Source: Halolactibacillus halophilus | GTDB taxonomy: Bacteria; Bacillota; Bacilli; Bacillales; Amphibacillaceae | Direction: 5' to 3' | Assembly (NCBI RefSeq): GCF_900115605.1 | Contig: NZ_FOXC01000014.1 | Span: 1 to 57,488, forward strand | DNA length: 57,488 nucleotides | Position numbers and translations under genes: made by a program | The notes under the pieces: generated by a model | Told to the model about the DNA's origin: nothing | Seen by the model: only the letters and a program-made list of their open reading frames with translations | Database searches by the model: none | Part shown: positions 32,317 through 44,552 of the stretch, piece after piece | How positions within the stretch are numbered: position 1 is the first letter of the stretch | Layout of the letters: the number at the start of each line of letters is the position of its first letter

Positions 32317-35300
32317 TTATTCAATCGTTTCTTCAGTTTCTGTTGCTTCTTCTTCTACCACATTCACAACTGGCATTTCTGTTTCTGCCTTAATCTTACG
32401 GTAACGTTGCATTCCTGTACCGGCAGGTACAAGTTTACCAATGATAACATTCTCTTTAAGTCCGAGTAATTCATCACGTTTACCTTTGATTGCAGCGTCA
32501 GTTAATACGCGTGTTGTTTCTTGGAATGATGCCGCAGATAAGAATGAATCTGTTTCAAGTGAGGCTTTTGTAATACCGAGTAAGACTGGTCGTCCAACGG
32601 CTGGCTCATCACCATTCATTAACGCTTTCTTATTCGCATCTTTAAACTGGTGAATTTCCAGTAAGGCACCTGGTAATACATCTGTATTACCTGATTCTGT
32701 TACGCGTACTTTACGTAACATTTGGCGTACCATAACCTCAACGTGCTTATCACCAATCTCTACCCCTTGCATACGGTATACTTTCTGTACCTCTTTAAGG
32801 AGATAAGACTGAACACCGTCGACACCTTGGAACTTCAACAATTCTTTTGGATCAATCGAACCTTCAGTTAGTGCTTCACCAGAAGCTACTTCGTCACCAA
32901 TAGCCACTTTTACACGCGCACCGTAAGGTACCGTGTACGTACGTGGTTCAATAACGCCTTGGACAACAATTTCTTGTTTATCTTTTACTTCCGTAATATC
33001 GGTTACCGTACCTTCGATTTCACTGATCAACGCTTGTCCTTTTGGATTACGCGCTTCAAAGATTTCTTGGATACGTGGTAAACCTTGAGTAATATCGCTA
33101 CCCGCTACACCACCGGTGTGGAATGTACGCATTGTTAACTGCGTACCTGGCTCACCAATTGATTGCGCGGCGATAATACCAACAGCTTCACCGACCTCAA
33201 CTTCTTGACCTGTCGCAAGGTTACGTCCGTAACACTTCTTACAAGCCCCGTGTTTTGTATTACATGTAAAGACTGTACGAATTAAGACTTCTTTAATACC
33301 GGCTTCATCAATCAGACGAGCGGTATCTTCATTTATTACTTCATTCTTCTCAATCAATACAGCTCCTGTTTCAGGGTGTTTCACCGTTTCAAAGGCTGTA
33401 CGACCGATTAAACGGTCAATCAATGGCTCGATGATTTCTGTCCCTTCCGTAATCGCATGGACTGGAAGACCGCGATCGGTATGACAATCATCTTCACGAA
33501 TGATCACATCTTGAGCAACGTCAACAAGACGACGGGTTAAGTAACCAGAATCGGCTGTCTTAAGGGCGGTATCGGCAAGACCTTTACGCGCACCGTGCGT
33601 CGAAATAAAGTATTCTAAGACCGTTAAACCTTCACGGAAACTTGACTTGATCGGTAATTCAATAATACGACCAGCCGGGTTGGCCATCAGACCACGCATA
33701 CCCGCAAGCTGCGTAAAGTTTGATGCGTTACCACGGGCACCAGAGTCACTCATCATAAAGATTGGGTTACGGTGGCTAAGTGATTTCATCAGTTTCTCTT
33801 GAATAACATCTTTCGCTTGTGACCAGATAGATATAACGCGTTCATAGCGCTCATCTTCTGTAATGAGACCACGACGGAATTGTTTCATAACTTTATCTAC
33901 TTTCGTTTGTGCTTCTTCAAGAATCTCTTTCTTCTCTTCGAGTACAACGATATCGGCAACACCTACGGTGATACCAGCTTTCGTAGAATATTTGAAACCT
34001 AAATCCTTCATACGGTCAAGCATTTTAGATGTTTCACTAATTTTGAACTTCTTAAAGACTTCCGCAATGATATCTCCTAAGATCCCTTTCTTAAACGGTA
34101 AGATACGCTCGCGCTTTTGAATCTCTTCTTGTACATCAGTACCTTTTGGTACAAAGTAATGCGCAGGCGTTTCTACCTCTAAGTTGTACATCGTTGGTTC
34201 ATTCATATATGGGAATGATGGCGGCAAGATGGCGTTAAAGATCAATTTACCAATAGTTGTTAATAACAATTGACTGTTTTGTTCTTCAGTAAATCTTGGG
34301 TTATTCAGTGATGATGCTTGAACAGCAATCCGCGTGTGTAAATGAGCATAGCCATTTTGATACGCAAGCATCGCTTCGTCAATATCTTTCACGATTAAAC
34401 CTTCACCAATTGCGCCTTCACGTTCAAGGGTTAAGTAATAGTTACCTAATACCATATCCTGTGACGGTGTAACAACCGGTTTACCGTCTTTCGGGTTAAG
34501 AATATTTTGAGCGGCTAACATTAAAATACGCGCCTCTGCTTGAGCTTCTGCTGATAACGGTACGTGAACAGCCATCTGGTCACCATCAAAGTCAGCGTTG
34601 TAAGCTGTACATACTAGTGGGTGCAGACGAATCGCACGTCCTTCAACAAGGGTTGGCTCAAACGCTTGGATACCTAAACGGTGAAGCGTTGGGGCACGGT
34701 TAAGTAAGACTGGGTGTTCTCTAATAACATCCTCTAACACTTCCCAAATCTCATCATGCAGACGTTCGATTTTACGCTTAGCTGATTTAATGTTGTGTGC
34801 AAGACCACGCTCAACAAGTTCCTTCATAATAAATGGCTTAAATAGTTCAACTGCCATTTCTTTCGGTAAACCACACTGATACATTTTCAAGCTTGGTCCA
34901 ACAACGATAACGGAACGGCCTGAATAATCAACACGTTTACCTAGCAAGTTTTGACGGAAACGACCTTGCTTACCTTTAAGCATATGTGACAATGACTTTA
35001 ATGGACGGTTACCCGGCCCAGTAACTGGACGGCCACGACGACCATTATCAATCAAGGCATCTACAGCTTCTTGAAGCATACGCTTCTCGTTTTGAACAAT
35101 AATCGTTGGCGCGCCTAAATCTAATAGACGTTTCAAACGGTTGTTACGGTTAATCACACGACGATATAAGTCGTTTAAGTCAGATGTCGCAAAACGTCCC
35201 CCATCAAGTTGAACCATCGGGCGTAAATCCGGTGGAATGATTGGTAAGACATCTAAGATCATCCATGATGGATCATTACCAGAATGTCTAAATGCTTCCA

Positions 35301-35937
35301 CAACTTCTAACCGCTTAATTGCACGGGTACGGCGTTGACCCTGCGCAGATTTTAACTCTTCACGAAGCATATCAGCTTCTTTATCTAAGTCTAAATCTTG
35401 TAAGATCTTTTTAACTGCTTCAGCTCCCATTTGTGCGTGGAAACTTTGTCCGTACTTATCACGGTACGCACGGTATTCTCTTTCAGATAATAGTTGTTTC
35501 TTTTCAAGTGCTGTATCACCAGCATCTGTCACGATATAAGCCGCAAAATAAATGACTTCTTCAAGTGCGCGTGGTGACATGTCAAGAACAAGTCCCATCC
35601 GGCTTGGAATCCCTTTAAAGTACCAAATATGTGAAACAGGTGCGGCAAGTTCAATGTGACCCATACGTTCACGACGGACTTTTGCCTTAGTGACTTCTAC
35701 ACCACAACGATCACAAACAACGCCCTTATAACGGACACGCTTGTACTTTCCACAGTGACATTCCCAGTCCTTCGTTGGACCAAAAATTCTCTCACAGAAT
35801 AAACCATCTTTTTCTGGTTTTAACGTACGATAGTTAATCGTTTCTGGCTTTTTAACTTCCCCAAATGACCATGACCGAATTTTGTCTGGTGATGCCAAAC
35901 CTATTTTCATAAATTCGAAATTATTTACATCTAGCAA
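32317..35937 (-). CDS. rpoC: RNA polymerase beta' subunit
   Basis: 1206 aa from a TTG start ([20 protein letters not shown]) preceded by GGGAGG with 8-base spacing; the frame is open 13 codons further upstream. Zinc site CHCGKY...CDRCGVEV, catalytic [12 protein letters not shown], and the second zinc cluster [13 protein letters not shown] are intact. The C-terminal tail is acidic ([12 protein letters not shown]). It follows rpoB by 71 bp. Confidence 0.99.
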   Translation of the reverse strand: MLDVNNFEFMKIGLASPDKIRSWSFGEVKKPETINYRTLKPEKDGLFCERIFGPTKDWECHCGKYKRVRYKGVVCDRCGVEVTKAKVRRERMGHIELAAPVSHIWYFKGIPSRMGLVLDMSPRALEEVIYFAAYIVTDAGDTALEKKQLLSEREYRAYRDKYGQSFHAQMGAEAVKKILQDLDLDKEADMLREELKSAQGQRRTRAIKRLEVVEAFRHSGNDPSWMILDVLPIIPPDLRPMVQLDGGRFATSDLNDLYRRVINRNNRLKRLLDLGAPTIIVQNEKRMLQEAVDALIDNGRRGRPVTGPGNRPLKSLSHMLKGKQGRFRQNLLGKRVDYSGRSVIVVGPSLKMYQCGLPKEMAVELFKPFIMKELVERGLAHNIKSAKRKIERLHDEIWEVLEDVIREHPVLLNRAPTLHRLGIQAFEPTLVEGRAIRLHPLVCTAYNADFDGDQMAVHVPLSAEAQAEARILMLAAQNILNPKDGKPVVTPSQDMVLGNYYLTLEREGAIGEGLIVKDIDEAMLAYQNGYAHLHTRIAVQASSLNNPRFTEEQNSQLLLTTIGKLIFNAILPPSFPYMNEPTMYNLEVETPAHYFVPKGTDVQEEIQKRERILPFKKGILGDIIAEVFKKFKISETSKMLDRMKDLGFKYSTKAGITVGVADIVVLEEKKEILEEAQTKVDKVMKQFRRGLITEDERYERVISIWSQAKDVIQEKLMKSLSHRNPIFMMSDSGARGNASNFTQLAGMRGLMANPAGRIIELPIKSSFREGLTVLEYFISTHGARKGLADTALKTADSGYLTRRLVDVAQDVIIREDDCHTDRGLPVHAITEGTEIIEPLIDRLIGRTAFETVKHPETGAVLIEKNEVINEDTARLIDEAGIKEVLIRTVFTCNTKHGACKKCYGRNLATGQEVEVGEAVGIIAAQSIGEPGTQLTMRTFHTGGVAGSDITQGLPRIQEIFEARNPKGQALISEIEGTVTDITEVKDKQEIVVQGVIEPRTYTVPYGARVKVAIGDEVASGEALTEGSIDPKELLKFQGVDGVQSYLLKEVQKVYRMQGVEIGDKHVEVMVRQMLRKVRVTESGNTDVLPGALLEIHQFKDANKKALMNGDEPAVGRPVLLGITKASLETDSFLSAASFQETTRVLTDAAIKGKRDELLGLKENVIIGKLVPAGTGMQRYRKIKAETEMPVVNVVEEEATETEETIE

Positions 35938-36008
35938 GGGGTCTACCTCCCTTTTAGTATGTGGTAGGCCTAGCAAATGCTAGGCCATTAAACAGTATCT
36001 AAACAACC

Positions 36009-39000
36009 TTACTTTCCTTCAAGTTCTAAATTAAATTGTTCTTGTGAGGTATCGTCCTCATCTTCAATATCACGTAATTCAATTTCTTCTTCATCTGCTG
36101 ATAACATCTTCACATCCATACCTAAACTCTGTAATTCTTTAATCAATACTTTAAATGATTCAGGAATACCTGGTTCAGGGATGTTTTCACCCTTCACAAT
36201 TGATTCATAAGTTTTCACACGACCAACAACGTCATCTGATTTTACGGTTAGAATCTCTTGTAATGTGTAAGCAGCACCGTACGCTTCAAGGGCCCATACC
36301 TCCATCTCACCAAAACGCTGTCCACCGAACTGCGCTTTACCACCGAGTGGTTGTTGTGTAACAAGTGAGTAAGGACCGGTTGAACGCGCGTGTAACTTAT
36401 CATCAACCATGTGCGCAAGTTTGATCATATACATGACCCCTACAGATACACGGTTATCAAAGGCCTCACCTGAACGACCATCATAAAGAATCGTTTTCGC
36501 ATCACGCGACATACCAGATTCTTCGATTGTCTCCCAAACATCTTCCTCTGTTGCCCCATCAAATACTGGTGTTGCAACATGGATACCTAATTGACGTGCC
36601 GCCATACCAAGGTGTAACTCTAATACCTGTCCGATATTCATACGTGATGGTACCCCTAACGGGTTAAGCATGATATCAACCGGTGTCCCGTCTGGTAAGT
36701 AAGGCATATCTTCTTCAGGTAAAATACGAGAAATAACACCTTTGTTACCGTGACGACCCGCCATCTTATCACCTTCGTGAATCTTACGCTTTTGAACGAT
36801 GTAAGCACGTACCAACTGGTTCACACCCGGTGGTAACTCATCGCCATCTTCACGGTTAAAGATTTTTACGTCAAGAACAATACCGCCGGCACCGTGTGGT
36901 ACACGTAAGGATGTATCACGTACTTCACGCGCTTTTTCACCGAAGATCGCATGTAAGAGACGTTCTTCTGCTGAAAGTTCTGTCACACCTTTTGGTGTTA
37001 CTTTTCCAACAAGTAAGTCGCCATCTTCTACTTCAGCACCAACGCGAATAATCCCGCGCTCATCTAAATCACGTAGGGCATCTTCACCGACGTTAGGAAT
37101 GTCACGCGTAATCTCTTCAGGTCCAAGTTTGGTATCACGTGCTTCTGATTCATATTCTTCAATATGAATTGACGTGTAAACATCATCTTTTACGAGGCGC
37201 TCACTCATGATGATTGCATCCTCATAGTTGTAACCGTCCCATGTCATAAACGCAACGAGCACGTTTTGACCGAGTGCTAATTCACCGTCTTCCATAGAAG
37301 GACCATCCGCTAGGATTTCACCCTTTGTCACACGGTCACCAACACTGACGATTGGACGTTGGTTATAGCACGTTCCTTGATTAGAACGAATGAATTTTTG
37401 TAGTTTGTAGCGATCAACATCGCCTTTAACTTCTTGTCCATCTACAATTGAAATGCGTCTCACGCGCACTTCTTTCGCTTCAACACGTTCCACAATCCCT
37501 TCGTAACGTGCAACAACAGCAGCACCAGAGTCTTTACCAGATACGTATTCCATACCTGTACCGACAATTGGTGAGCGCGGTTGAATAAGTGGAACAGCCT
37601 GACGTTGCATGTTGGCACCCATGAGCGCACGGTTTGAGTCATCGTTTTCCAAGAATGGAATACAAGCGGTCGCCGCTGACACTACCTGCTTAGGCGAGAC
37701 ATCCATGTAATCAATTTTTTCACGGATAACACTTTTGTTCTCCCCACGGAAGCGAGAGATAACTTCTTCATCTAAGAAGCTTCCATCTTCGCCAAGACGT
37801 GCATTTGCCTGAGCAACAACATAGTTATCTTCTTCATCAGCGGTTAAATAATCATATTCTTCGGTCACTTTACCAGTTTCTGTATCAACACGGCGGTAAG
37901 GTGTTTCGATAAAACCAAATTTATTTACTTTCGCAAATGATGACAACGAGTTAATCAAGCCAATGTTTGGCCCCTCTGGCGTTTCAATCGGACACATACG
38001 CCCGTAGTGAGAGTAGTGAACGTCACGCACTTCAAATCCGGCACGCTCTCTTGTCAAACCACCTGGCCCTAAGGCTGATAAACGACGCTTATGTGTTAAT
38101 TCAGCAAGTGGATTCGTTTGATCCATAAACTGAGATAACTGTGAGCTACCAAAGAACTCTTTAATTGACGCAATAACCGGACGGATATTAATCAATTGTT
38201 GCGGCGTAATCGCTGATGTGTCTTGGATTGACATTCTTTCACGTACCACACGTTCCATTCGTGATAAACCGATTCGGAATTGATTTTGTAACAATTCCCC
38301 AACATTACGCAAACGACGGTTACCTAAGTGGTCAATATCATCTGTTGAACCAACAGTATGCAAGATATTAAAGAAGTAGTTAACCGCAGCTAAAATATCT
38401 GCTGGCGCAATATGTTTCACGTCGTCTGGAACAATCGCATTACCGATGACGTTTAACGTACGTTCTCCTTCTGGGTCCGTTGGGTCAACAATCTTAATTT
38501 GTTGTAAGCGTACATCTTGGTCAATAACACCTTCATCTGGCGTGACATACATATCACCTAAGCGATCTTCTTCGCGCTCAAGTAATGGTAATAATTTATT
38601 AAGCAAACGCCGATCAATTGTTGCACCTTTTTCAGCGATAATTTCGCCTGTTTCAGGATCTGCAATTGTTTCGGCTAACACTTGATTAAAGAGACGGTTT
38701 TTAATATGGAGTTTCTTGTTCATCTTATAACGACCAACGTGCGCTAAATCATAGCGTTTTGGATCGAAGAAGCGTGACACAAGTAAACTTTTTGCATTCT
38801 CTACTGTTGGCGGCTCGCCCGGGCGTAGACGCTCATAAATTTCAAGTAAAGCTTTTTCTGTTGTCTCTGTGTTATCTTTTTCTAACGTATTACGTAAATA
38901 TTCATTATCTCCGATCAAATCAATAATATCTTGATCTGTACCGAAGCCTAATGCGCGTAATAGAACAGTAATCGGTAATTTACGGGTACGGTCGATACGA

Positions 39001-39545
39001 ACATGTACAACATCTTTTGCATCCGTTTCAAACTCAAGCCATGCCCCACGGTTAGGAATAACCGTTGCACCATAGCCACGTTTACCATTCTTATCAATTT
39101 TAGCGTGGTAGTATACACTTGGTGATCGAACAAGCTGAGAAACGATAACACGTTCCGCACCGTTAACAATAAATGTTCCCGTGTCTGTCATGAGTGGGAA
39201 ATCACCCATAAAGACTTCTTGCTCTTTTACTTCACCTGTCTCGTTATTTAATAATCGGACTTTTACCCGAAGTGGCGCATTATACGTCACATCTCGCTCT
39301 TTTGATTCATCGACAGAATATTTTGGTTCACCCAAATTATAATCGACAAACTCAAGCGATAGATTCCCTTGGAAATCTTCAATTGGAGAAATATCTTTAA
39401 ACATTTCTCGTAAACCTTCGTCTAAGAACCATTGGTAAGAAGCTGTTTGAATCTCAATTAAATTCGGTAATTCAAGTACCTCATGAATTCGTGCGTAGCT
39501 TCTGCGCTGGCGGTGTCGTCCATACTGAACTAGTTGACCTGTCAA
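36009..39545 (-). CDS. rpoB: RNA polymerase beta subunit
   Basis: 1178 aa. The start is TTG at 39545 ([20 protein letters not shown]) with GAGGGG 8 bases upstream; the GTG three codons earlier overlaps this site. The rifampicin pocket ([37 protein letters not shown]) looks wild type. The acidic C-terminal tail is typical of Bacillales. A ~420-nt structured leader precedes it. Confidence 0.99.
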   Translation of the reverse strand: MTGQLVQYGRHRQRRSYARIHEVLELPNLIEIQTASYQWFLDEGLREMFKDISPIEDFQGNLSLEFVDYNLGEPKYSVDESKERDVTYNAPLRVKVRLLNNETGEVKEQEVFMGDFPLMTDTGTFIVNGAERVIVSQLVRSPSVYYHAKIDKNGKRGYGATVIPNRGAWLEFETDAKDVVHVRIDRTRKLPITVLLRALGFGTDQDIIDLIGDNEYLRNTLEKDNTETTEKALLEIYERLRPGEPPTVENAKSLLVSRFFDPKRYDLAHVGRYKMNKKLHIKNRLFNQVLAETIADPETGEIIAEKGATIDRRLLNKLLPLLEREEDRLGDMYVTPDEGVIDQDVRLQQIKIVDPTDPEGERTLNVIGNAIVPDDVKHIAPADILAAVNYFFNILHTVGSTDDIDHLGNRRLRNVGELLQNQFRIGLSRMERVVRERMSIQDTSAITPQQLINIRPVIASIKEFFGSSQLSQFMDQTNPLAELTHKRRLSALGPGGLTRERAGFEVRDVHYSHYGRMCPIETPEGPNIGLINSLSSFAKVNKFGFIETPYRRVDTETGKVTEEYDYLTADEEDNYVVAQANARLGEDGSFLDEEVISRFRGENKSVIREKIDYMDVSPKQVVSAATACIPFLENDDSNRALMGANMQRQAVPLIQPRSPIVGTGMEYVSGKDSGAAVVARYEGIVERVEAKEVRVRRISIVDGQEVKGDVDRYKLQKFIRSNQGTCYNQRPIVSVGDRVTKGEILADGPSMEDGELALGQNVLVAFMTWDGYNYEDAIIMSERLVKDDVYTSIHIEEYESEARDTKLGPEEITRDIPNVGEDALRDLDERGIIRVGAEVEDGDLLVGKVTPKGVTELSAEERLLHAIFGEKAREVRDTSLRVPHGAGGIVLDVKIFNREDGDELPPGVNQLVRAYIVQKRKIHEGDKMAGRHGNKGVISRILPEEDMPYLPDGTPVDIMLNPLGVPSRMNIGQVLELHLGMAARQLGIHVATPVFDGATEEDVWETIEESGMSRDAKTILYDGRSGEAFDNRVSVGVMYMIKLAHMVDDKLHARSTGPYSLVTQQPLGGKAQFGGQRFGEMEVWALEAYGAAYTLQEILTVKSDDVVGRVKTYESIVKGENIPEPGIPESFKVLIKELQSLGMDVKMLSADEEEIELRDIEDEDDTSQEQFNLELEGK

Positions 39546-40008
39546 CTGCTTCACCCCTCAAATCAAGAATAAAAAACAAAAAAGCTTAATCAAGAAAAAT
39601 TTTGTTAAGCCCCTATACCGCAAACTCACCTAACTGTCAACTATTGACTTATAGAATGAAATCGGTATAATTTAAGTCAGATAATACGTTCGGAACAAAA
39701 CAGAACGTCCATCCGTTAAATATTTATAGTAAACACCGCTTGTTGGCGACTTAAGCCACGAATCAACAAACGCTGTTTAGCGACGATATAACTGGTAGAT
39801 TTCTGAGCATATAAAAATAAGGATTAGTTCTTGACTGCTTTCATCAACGATGGTTAATCCTTGTCCTCTCTTAAACTCCATATCTACGCTACATATACAT
39901 CATACACATCTATTCACGCTCAAAAATAGTTGCTTGAACATGAAAAACGTGCTATTGGCATTTTTCTATATTATCACAATAGGAACCAATAGTCAATTTT
40001 TTTACTGC
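39546..40008 (-). promoter_or_regulatory. rpoB promoters and long leader
   Basis: Two sigma-A-like promoters are visible on the minus strand. P1 is TTGACT (39991-39996), 17 bp, TAATAT (39968-39973). P2 is TTGACA (39635-39640), 17 bp, TATAGG (39612-39617), weaker at -10. Between them lie inverted repeats: AAGGATTA/TAATCCTT around 39830-39870, followed by ATTTTTA on the minus strand, and AACAGCG-TTTGTTG/CAACAAGCGGTGTT around 39740-39780. No gene is seen here. Attenuation of rpoB-rpoC in the leader is an inference. Confidence 0.65.
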
Positions 40009-40614
40009 TTATTCATCATTTTTAACTGCCCGAAGAATATAATACCCCTTATTTTTTAAGACAATATCGACCTCTCGAGAGAACGCTTCTAGTTTTTTTA
40101 TCGCTGAGGGCGCCCCTTGTTTCTTTTGAATCACAACCCACAGCGTGCCACCTGGCAACAAGTGAGCAAAACTTTCTTCTAACATGAGATGCACCGTTTG
40201 TTTCCCTGCTCGGATCGGCGGATTAGTCAAAATGGCCGCGAAGGCTTGATTCACATTTTCAAAACGATCGCTCGAATAAATTTTCACATTCTCAACTTGG
40301 TTCACTCGGGCATTTTCTTTCGCTAAAGCAATCGCACGTTCATTCACATCAACCAAATGACAGATTCTTGTTCGATCAGCTTTAGCCAAACTCAACCCTA
40401 TCGGCCCATATCCACACCCTAAATCAAGATAATCCCCTTCAATTCCCGGCGCCTCAAACGCATCAATCAATGTTCTTGAACCGAAATCCACTTCATTTTT
40501 TGAAAAAACTCCTGTATCACTTGTGAACGTAAATCGGTGACCCTTTAACATGAATGTCCATGTTTTACGGTCGCTTTTTATTTGGGGATTATGTGTAAAG
40601 TATTGTTCTGACAC
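40009..40614 (-). CDS. Class I methyltransferase, RsmC-like (YbxB)
   Basis: 201 aa. SAM-binding motif YLDLGCGYGPIGLSLA and the N-methyltransferase motif NPPIR identify the RsmC/RlmG family, here as a single catalytic domain like B. subtilis YbxB. It probably methylates a guanine of rRNA; the exact base is not known from sequence. It keeps the rplL-ybxB-rpoB order. Confidence 0.9.
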   Translation of the reverse strand: MSEQYFTHNPQIKSDRKTWTFMLKGHRFTFTSDTGVFSKNEVDFGSRTLIDAFEAPGIEGDYLDLGCGYGPIGLSLAKADRTRICHLVDVNERAIALAKENARVNQVENVKIYSSDRFENVNQAFAAILTNPPIRAGKQTVHLMLEESFAHLLPGGTLWVVIQKKQGAPSAIKKLEAFSREVDIVLKNKGYYILRAVKNDE

Positions 40615-40692
40615 GTGATCACCTGCTTTTTTTGTGGTTAACTTTAGTTGCAGTCATACTGAGAGGGGCAATCGATGATTTAAACGAAAAAT

Positions 40693-40717
40693 AAAAGCCC
40701 GTCTATAAAGACGAGCC
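40693..40717 (-). terminator. Terminator after rplL
   Basis: GCCCGTCT (40697-40704) pairs with AGACGAGC (40709-40716) with one G-U. On the minus strand TTTTATTTTT follows. It lies 26 bp past rplL and probably allows partial read-through to the methyltransferase gene. Confidence 0.75.
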
Positions 40718-40742
40718 ATTATTACTTCAGATAGTCAAAAGA

Positions 40743-41105
40743 CTATTTTAATTCTACAGATGCGCCTGCTTCTTCAAGTTTAGCTTTCATTTCTTCAGCT
40801 TCTTCTTTAGCAATGCCTTCTTTGATAGCGCCAGGAGCGTTATCTACTAAGTCTTTAGCATCTTTAAGACCAAGACCAGTGATTTCGCGTACTGCTTTAA
40901 CAACTTTAATCTTAGAAGCGCCAGCGCTTTCTAATACTACGTCAAATTCAGTTTGCTCTTCAGCAGCTTCGCCACCTGCAGCACCCGCTGCCGCTACAGG
41001 AGCAGCTGCAGTTACACCGAATTCTTCTTCAATTGCTTTAACTAAATCGTTTAATTCAAGAACAGTCATTTCTTTGATTGCTTCGATAATTTGTTCGTGA
41101 GACAT
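40743..41105 (-). CDS. rplL: 50S ribosomal protein L7/L12
   Basis: 120 aa. N-terminal dimerisation helices, an Ala/Gly hinge ([17 protein letters not shown]) and the C-terminal factor-binding domain ([20 protein letters not shown]). It follows rplJ by 58 bp. Confidence 0.98.
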   Translation of the reverse strand: MSHEQIIEAIKEMTVLELNDLVKAIEEEFGVTAAAPVAAAGAAGGEAAEEQTEFDVVLESAGASKIKVVKAVREITGLGLKDAKDLVDNAPGAIKEGIAKEEAEEMKAKLEEAGASVELK

Positions 41106-41163
41106 ATTTGTTTCCTCCTAGAATAGTTTTAGTTTTTTAAGCCCGATTTAGGCTACGATGCAC

Positions 41164-41664
41164 TTAGGCACCTTGTTCTTCTTTTTGCTCGGCAACAGCT
41201 TTTGTTGCGTAAGCGAAGTTGCGCATTGGTGCTTGTAGTACGCTGAGTACCATTGAAAGTAGACCTTCGTAACTTGGTAAGTCCGCAAGTTCTTTGATCT
41301 GATCAACAGAAGCAACATTACCTTGAATGACGCCACCTTTGATCTCCAACGCTTCATGATCTTTCGCAAAGTTGTTTAATACTTTGGCTGGTGCTACGAC
41401 ATCTTCATTACTGAAGGCGATCGCAGTAGGTCCTACTAACACTTCATTTAATTCTGAAAGTTCAGCTTCTTCAGCCGCACGACGAGACATAGTGTTTTTG
41501 TACACTTTGAATTCCACGCCAGCTTCACGTAGTTGTTTACGTAGTTCAGTAACTTCCGCTACATCAAGACCACGGTAATCAACTAAGATTGTTGATTCAC
41601 TTTCACGAAGTTTTGTTGCGATTTCAGAAACAACCTGTTTCTTTTTCTCGATAACTTTTGACAT
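41164..41664 (-). CDS. rplJ: 50S ribosomal protein L10
   Basis: 166 aa ([20 protein letters not shown]; stalk helix at the C-terminus). It anchors L7/L12 dimers and represses its own operon through the L10 leader seen just upstream. Confidence 0.98.
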   Translation of the reverse strand: MSKVIEKKKQVVSEIATKLRESESTILVDYRGLDVAEVTELRKQLREAGVEFKVYKNTMSRRAAEEAELSELNEVLVGPTAIAFSNEDVVAPAKVLNNFAKDHEALEIKGGVIQGNVASVDQIKELADLPSYEGLLSMVLSVLQAPMRNFAYATKAVAEQKEEQGA

Positions 41665-41719
41665 TGTTCCACCTCCTACCAGAATTAAACATCATACCGA
41701 TCCGCGTCCTTTTATTGAA

Positions 41720-41860
41720 ATCAATAAAAAACCTCACGCCGAAAGTAGACGTGAGGGGAAATTGCGTGAATAGATAAGAGAACAGCGTTCTCTTTATTCA
41801 ACACCTCGGCAGGCTGATTAAGCATAACGCCCCTGCTGTCTACGGTATAACGTATTATTT
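41720..41860 (-). ncRNA. L10 leader with attenuator
   Basis: The minus strand carries the hallmark sequence of ribosomal L10 leaders (GACAGCAGGGGCG ... CAGCCTGCCGAGG, 41804-41845). An intrinsic terminator hairpin follows (CCTCACG 41732-41738 with CGTGAGG 41750-41756, then a T-run). L10(L12)4 binding controls rplJ-rplL by established knowledge of this leader. Confidence 0.85.
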
Positions 41861-41871
41861 TAACCTTGTTG

Positions 41872-41900
41872 ATTATAACGAAACAACCAACATAAGTCAA
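41872..41900 (-). promoter_or_regulatory. Promoter of rplJ-rplL
   Basis: The minus strand reads TTGACT (41895-41900), 17 bp, TATAAT (41872-41877), just after the rplA stop codon. Confidence 0.85.
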
Positions 41901-41903
41901 GTA

Positions 41904-42599
41904 TTATTTTGCAAATTTTGTTGAGTCGATTTTAACACCAGGACCCATTGTTGATGTTACTGACACGTTCTTCATGTAAATACCTTTAGAAGATTGTGGT
42001 TTTGCTTTCACGATTGTGTTAGCAAGTGCGTTAAAGTTCTCAATGAGTTTCTCTAAATCAAATGACGCTTTACCAATTGGTACGTGTACGTTTGATTGAC
42101 GATCCACACGGTATTCAACTTTACCTGCTTTAATTTCGTTAACAGCTTTTTCAACATCAAATGTTACTGTACCTGTTTTAGGGTTTGGCATAAGACCTTT
42201 AGGCCCTAAGACACGACCAAGTTTACCAACTTCAGCCATCATGTCTGGCGTTGCAACGATCACGTCGAAGTCAAACCATCCTTGGTTGATTTTATTGATA
42301 AGATCTTGTTCACCTACGTAATCTGCACCAGCTGCTTCAGCTTCTTTCGCTTTATCACCTTTAGCAAATACTAAAACAGTTTGAGTTTTACCTGTTCCGT
42401 GCGGAAGTACCATCGCACTACGGATTTGTTGGTCAGCTTTCTTAGGATCGACTCCTAAGCGGAATGCTGCTTCAACTGTTTCGTCGAAGTTAGCTGTTGC
42501 ATTTTCTTTAACTAATTTAAGCGCTTCTTCTACATCATACAATTTTGTACGTTCTACTGTTTCCAAAGCCGCTTGTTGTTTCTTTGATTTTTTAGCCAT
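41904..42599 (-). CDS. rplA: 50S ribosomal protein L1
   Basis: 231 aa from [20 protein letters not shown]. The ATG two codons upstream (42605) is too near AGGAGG. Conserved [19 protein letters not shown] and [16 protein letters not shown]1 stalk protein and autoregulator of rplK-rplA. Confidence 0.97.
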   Translation of the reverse strand: MAKKSKKQQAALETVERTKLYDVEEALKLVKENATANFDETVEAAFRLGVDPKKADQQIRSAMVLPHGTGKTQTVLVFAKGDKAKEAEAAGADYVGEQDLINKINQGWFDFDVIVATPDMMAEVGKLGRVLGPKGLMPNPKTGTVTFDVEKAVNEIKAGKVEYRVDRQSNVHVPIGKASFDLEKLIENFNALANTIVKAKPQSSKGIYMKNVSVTSTMGPGVKIDSTKFAK

Positions 42600-42713
42600 T
42601 TTCATTTCCTCCTTGAATGTGGTTTTAACGGTTTAACCTCCCACTTAAAAAAGCGGACCTCACGCAAAATGCGCAAGCACTAGTTGACTACGCCTCCTAG
42701 CTTATCTGCCTAC

Positions 42714-42751
42714 AAAAAGGTTGCGAAATGACTAGTGCCATAAACGCAACC
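42714..42751 (-). terminator. Terminator-like hairpin between rplK and rplA
   Basis: GGTTGCG (42719-42725) pairs with CGCAACC (42745-42751). On the minus strand it is followed by T5. It lies 26 bp past the rplK stop and may attenuate rplA. The remainder of 42606-42713 is partly paired and could include the L1 target; I could not define it. Confidence 0.55.
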
Positions 42752-42776
42752 TTCTTCACAAATCAACACACGTATA

Positions 42777-43202
42777 TTAGTCTTCGATAACGATACCCAT
42801 ACTACGTGCAGTACCTTCAACCATACGCATTGCTGCTTCAACATCAGCTGCGTTTAAATCAGGCATTTTTGTTTCAGCGATTTCTTTTACTTGATCGCGC
42901 TTCAACGTTGCAACTTTGTTGCGGTTTGGTTCACCTGATGCAGTTTCGATACCCGCTGCTTTTTTGAGCAATACAGCAGCCGGCGGAGTTTTTGTGATGA
43001 ATGTAAATGAACGGTCTTCAAATACCGTAATTTCTACCGGAATAATCAATCCAGCTTGCTCTTGCGTACGAGCGTTGAATTCTTTACAGAATCCCATAAT
43101 GTTAACACCTGCTTGACCTAATGCTGGTCCAACTGGTGGTGCTGGGTTTGCTTTGCCCGCTGGAATTTGAAGTTTTACTACTTTGATTACTTTTTTAGCC
43201 AC
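42777..43202 (-). CDS. rplK: 50S ribosomal protein L11
   Basis: 141 aa from GTG at 43202 ([20 protein letters not shown]) with AAGGAGG 8 bases upstream. [20 protein letters not shown] is diagnostic. It binds the GTPase-associated centre and activates RelA-type stringent factors. Confidence 0.97.
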   Translation of the reverse strand: MAKKVIKVVKLQIPAGKANPAPPVGPALGQAGVNIMGFCKEFNARTQEQAGLIIPVEITVFEDRSFTFITKTPPAAVLLKKAAGIETASGEPNRNKVATLKRDQVKEIAETKMPDLNAADVEAAMRMVEGTARSMGIVIED

Positions 43203-43307
43203 GAGACACACCTCCTTAAGTCCGTGATGTGGTCACAGGGTTTGACCCCTCCCACTCAATTTCATATTCTATCTAACCTTATACTCGAGGCATATAAGAA
43301 CATTAGA

Positions 43308-43336
43308 ATTTTATCATGCCCATCAAAATAATGCAA
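43308..43336 (-). promoter_or_regulatory. Promoter of rplK-rplA
   Basis: The minus strand reads TTGCAT (43331-43336), 17 bp, TAAAAT (43308-43313), in the nusG-rplK gap. Confidence 0.75.
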
Positions 43337-43366
43337 GGGTCGAGCGAATAAAAATTAATAAATATC

Positions 43367-43903
43367 TTAATCCATGTGTTTAATTTGTTTGAAATCTAAC
43401 TCAACTGGCGTTTCACGACCGAAAAGATCAACAAGTACTTTTGCCTTCTGATGATCCATATCAAGTTCTTGCACAACAGCCTCGCGGCCTTCAAATGAAC
43501 CGTCGGTCACTGTCACTTGGTCACCCTCATTAAAATCAATTTCAATGACAGTTTCTTTCATACCCATACGTTTTAGAATCGTTTCTGCTTCTTCGGGTAG
43601 TAACGGTGTTGGTTTTGACCCTGAACCTGTTGAGCCAACAAACCCCGTCACACCTGGTGTATTTCTAACGACATACCAAGAATCATCCGTCATAACCATC
43701 TCAGCTAAAACATAGCCAGGAAAGACTTTTTTCATCGCAACTTTTTTCTTGCCATCTTTGACTTCAGTCTCTTCATCTTCAGGTACAAGAATACGGAAAA
43801 TTTTATCCTCCATCCCCATCGATGCTAAACGTTTTTCTAAGTTTGTTTTCACTTTATTTTCATACCCCGAATACGTGTGAACAACATACCACTGTTTTTC
43901 CAT
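43367..43903 (-). CDS. nusG: Transcription termination/antitermination factor NusG
   Basis: 178 aa from MEKQWYVVHTYSGYENKVKT, with GGAGGG 7 bases upstream; the ATG just before (43906) is an alternative. NGN domain (VFPGYVLAEMVMTDDSWYVV) and C-terminal KOW (FNEGDQVTVTDGSFEGREAV) are complete. Confidence 0.97.
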   Translation of the reverse strand: MEKQWYVVHTYSGYENKVKTNLEKRLASMGMEDKIFRILVPEDEETEVKDGKKKVAMKKVFPGYVLAEMVMTDDSWYVVRNTPGVTGFVGSTGSGSKPTPLLPEEAETILKRMGMKETVIEIDFNEGDQVTVTDGSFEGREAVVQELDMDHQKAKVLVDLFGRETPVELDFKQIKHMD

Positions 43904-44006
43904 CATTTTCCCTCCTTTTGTTATTTTACTTATTCTTTGTTTCATCTTAAACATAACGACTTCAATGGTTGACATGTCTTGACAGACTTATTTTTCCCCA
44001 ATTTAA

Positions 44007-44033
44007 AAAACCCGCATAAAGTGGACGGGTTTT
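44007..44033 (-). terminator. Terminator between secE and nusG
   Basis: AAAACCCG (44007-44014) pairs with CGGGTTTT (44026-44033), and the minus strand continues with T6. It lies about 60 bp after secE, so nusG may need its own promoter, which I could not assign with confidence. Confidence 0.7.
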
Positions 44034-44093
44034 TGACAGGTCAACATACATCTTGCTTAACGATATTCCTAGTATAACATAAAAGACCAGTTT

Positions 44094-44273
44094 CTACTCA
44101 AAAAACAGATTTAATATTTGGCTAATTCCTAAATCAATAACGACAAAGAATAGCGCGATGAATGTAACTGTCGCTATAACTGTTATGGTTGAATTCGTTA
44201 ACTCTTTACCTCTTGGCCAAGATACCTTTTTCATTTCGCGTGAAACATCTTTAAAAAACGATACAATCTTCAC
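44094..44273 (-). CDS. secE: Preprotein translocase SecE
   Basis: 59 aa from a GTG start (44273) with GGAGG 8 bases upstream, the same length as B. subtilis SecE. The amphipathic helix FFKDVSREMKKVSWPRGKEL precedes one TM segment. Clamps SecY. Confidence 0.93.
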   Translation of the reverse strand: MKIVSFFKDVSREMKKVSWPRGKELTNSTITVIATVTFIALFFVVIDLGISQILNLFFE

Positions 44274-44318
44274 TAATAGTTCCTCCAAACTCGGTTGAAT
44301 TAATCTTTGTACAGTTCG

Positions 44319-44465
44319 TTACTTCGTTTCACGATGTACGGTGTGTTTATTACACTTTTTACAGAACTTTTTTAGTTCTAATCGTTCTGCTTCTTGTGTA
44401 TGTTTATCTGAGTGGTAATTTCGACTCAGGCATTCTGTACAAGCGAGTACAATTTTCTTTTTCAT
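44319..44465 (-). CDS. rpmG: 50S ribosomal protein L33
   Basis: 48 aa ([20 protein letters not shown]...[17 protein letters not shown]). Two CxxC pairs make this the zinc-binding form. AGGGTG ribosome binding site. It sits between sigH and secE as in Bacillus. Confidence 0.93.
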   Translation of the reverse strand: MKKKIVLACTECLSRNYHSDKHTQEAERLELKKFCKKCNKHTVHRETK

Positions 44466-44552
44466 CTTGTTCACCCTCTAGATAGATTACTATCCTACCT
44501 AATGTAGCACCTTCACCCCTATGTGTCAACGTTCTTAACGCAATTTATTGTA

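Noticed and set aside
36009-39545. Rifampicin- or streptomycin-resistance changes in rpoB and rpsL
   Set aside because: The rpoB rifampicin pocket and the rpsL decoding loops read as wild type at the usual sites.
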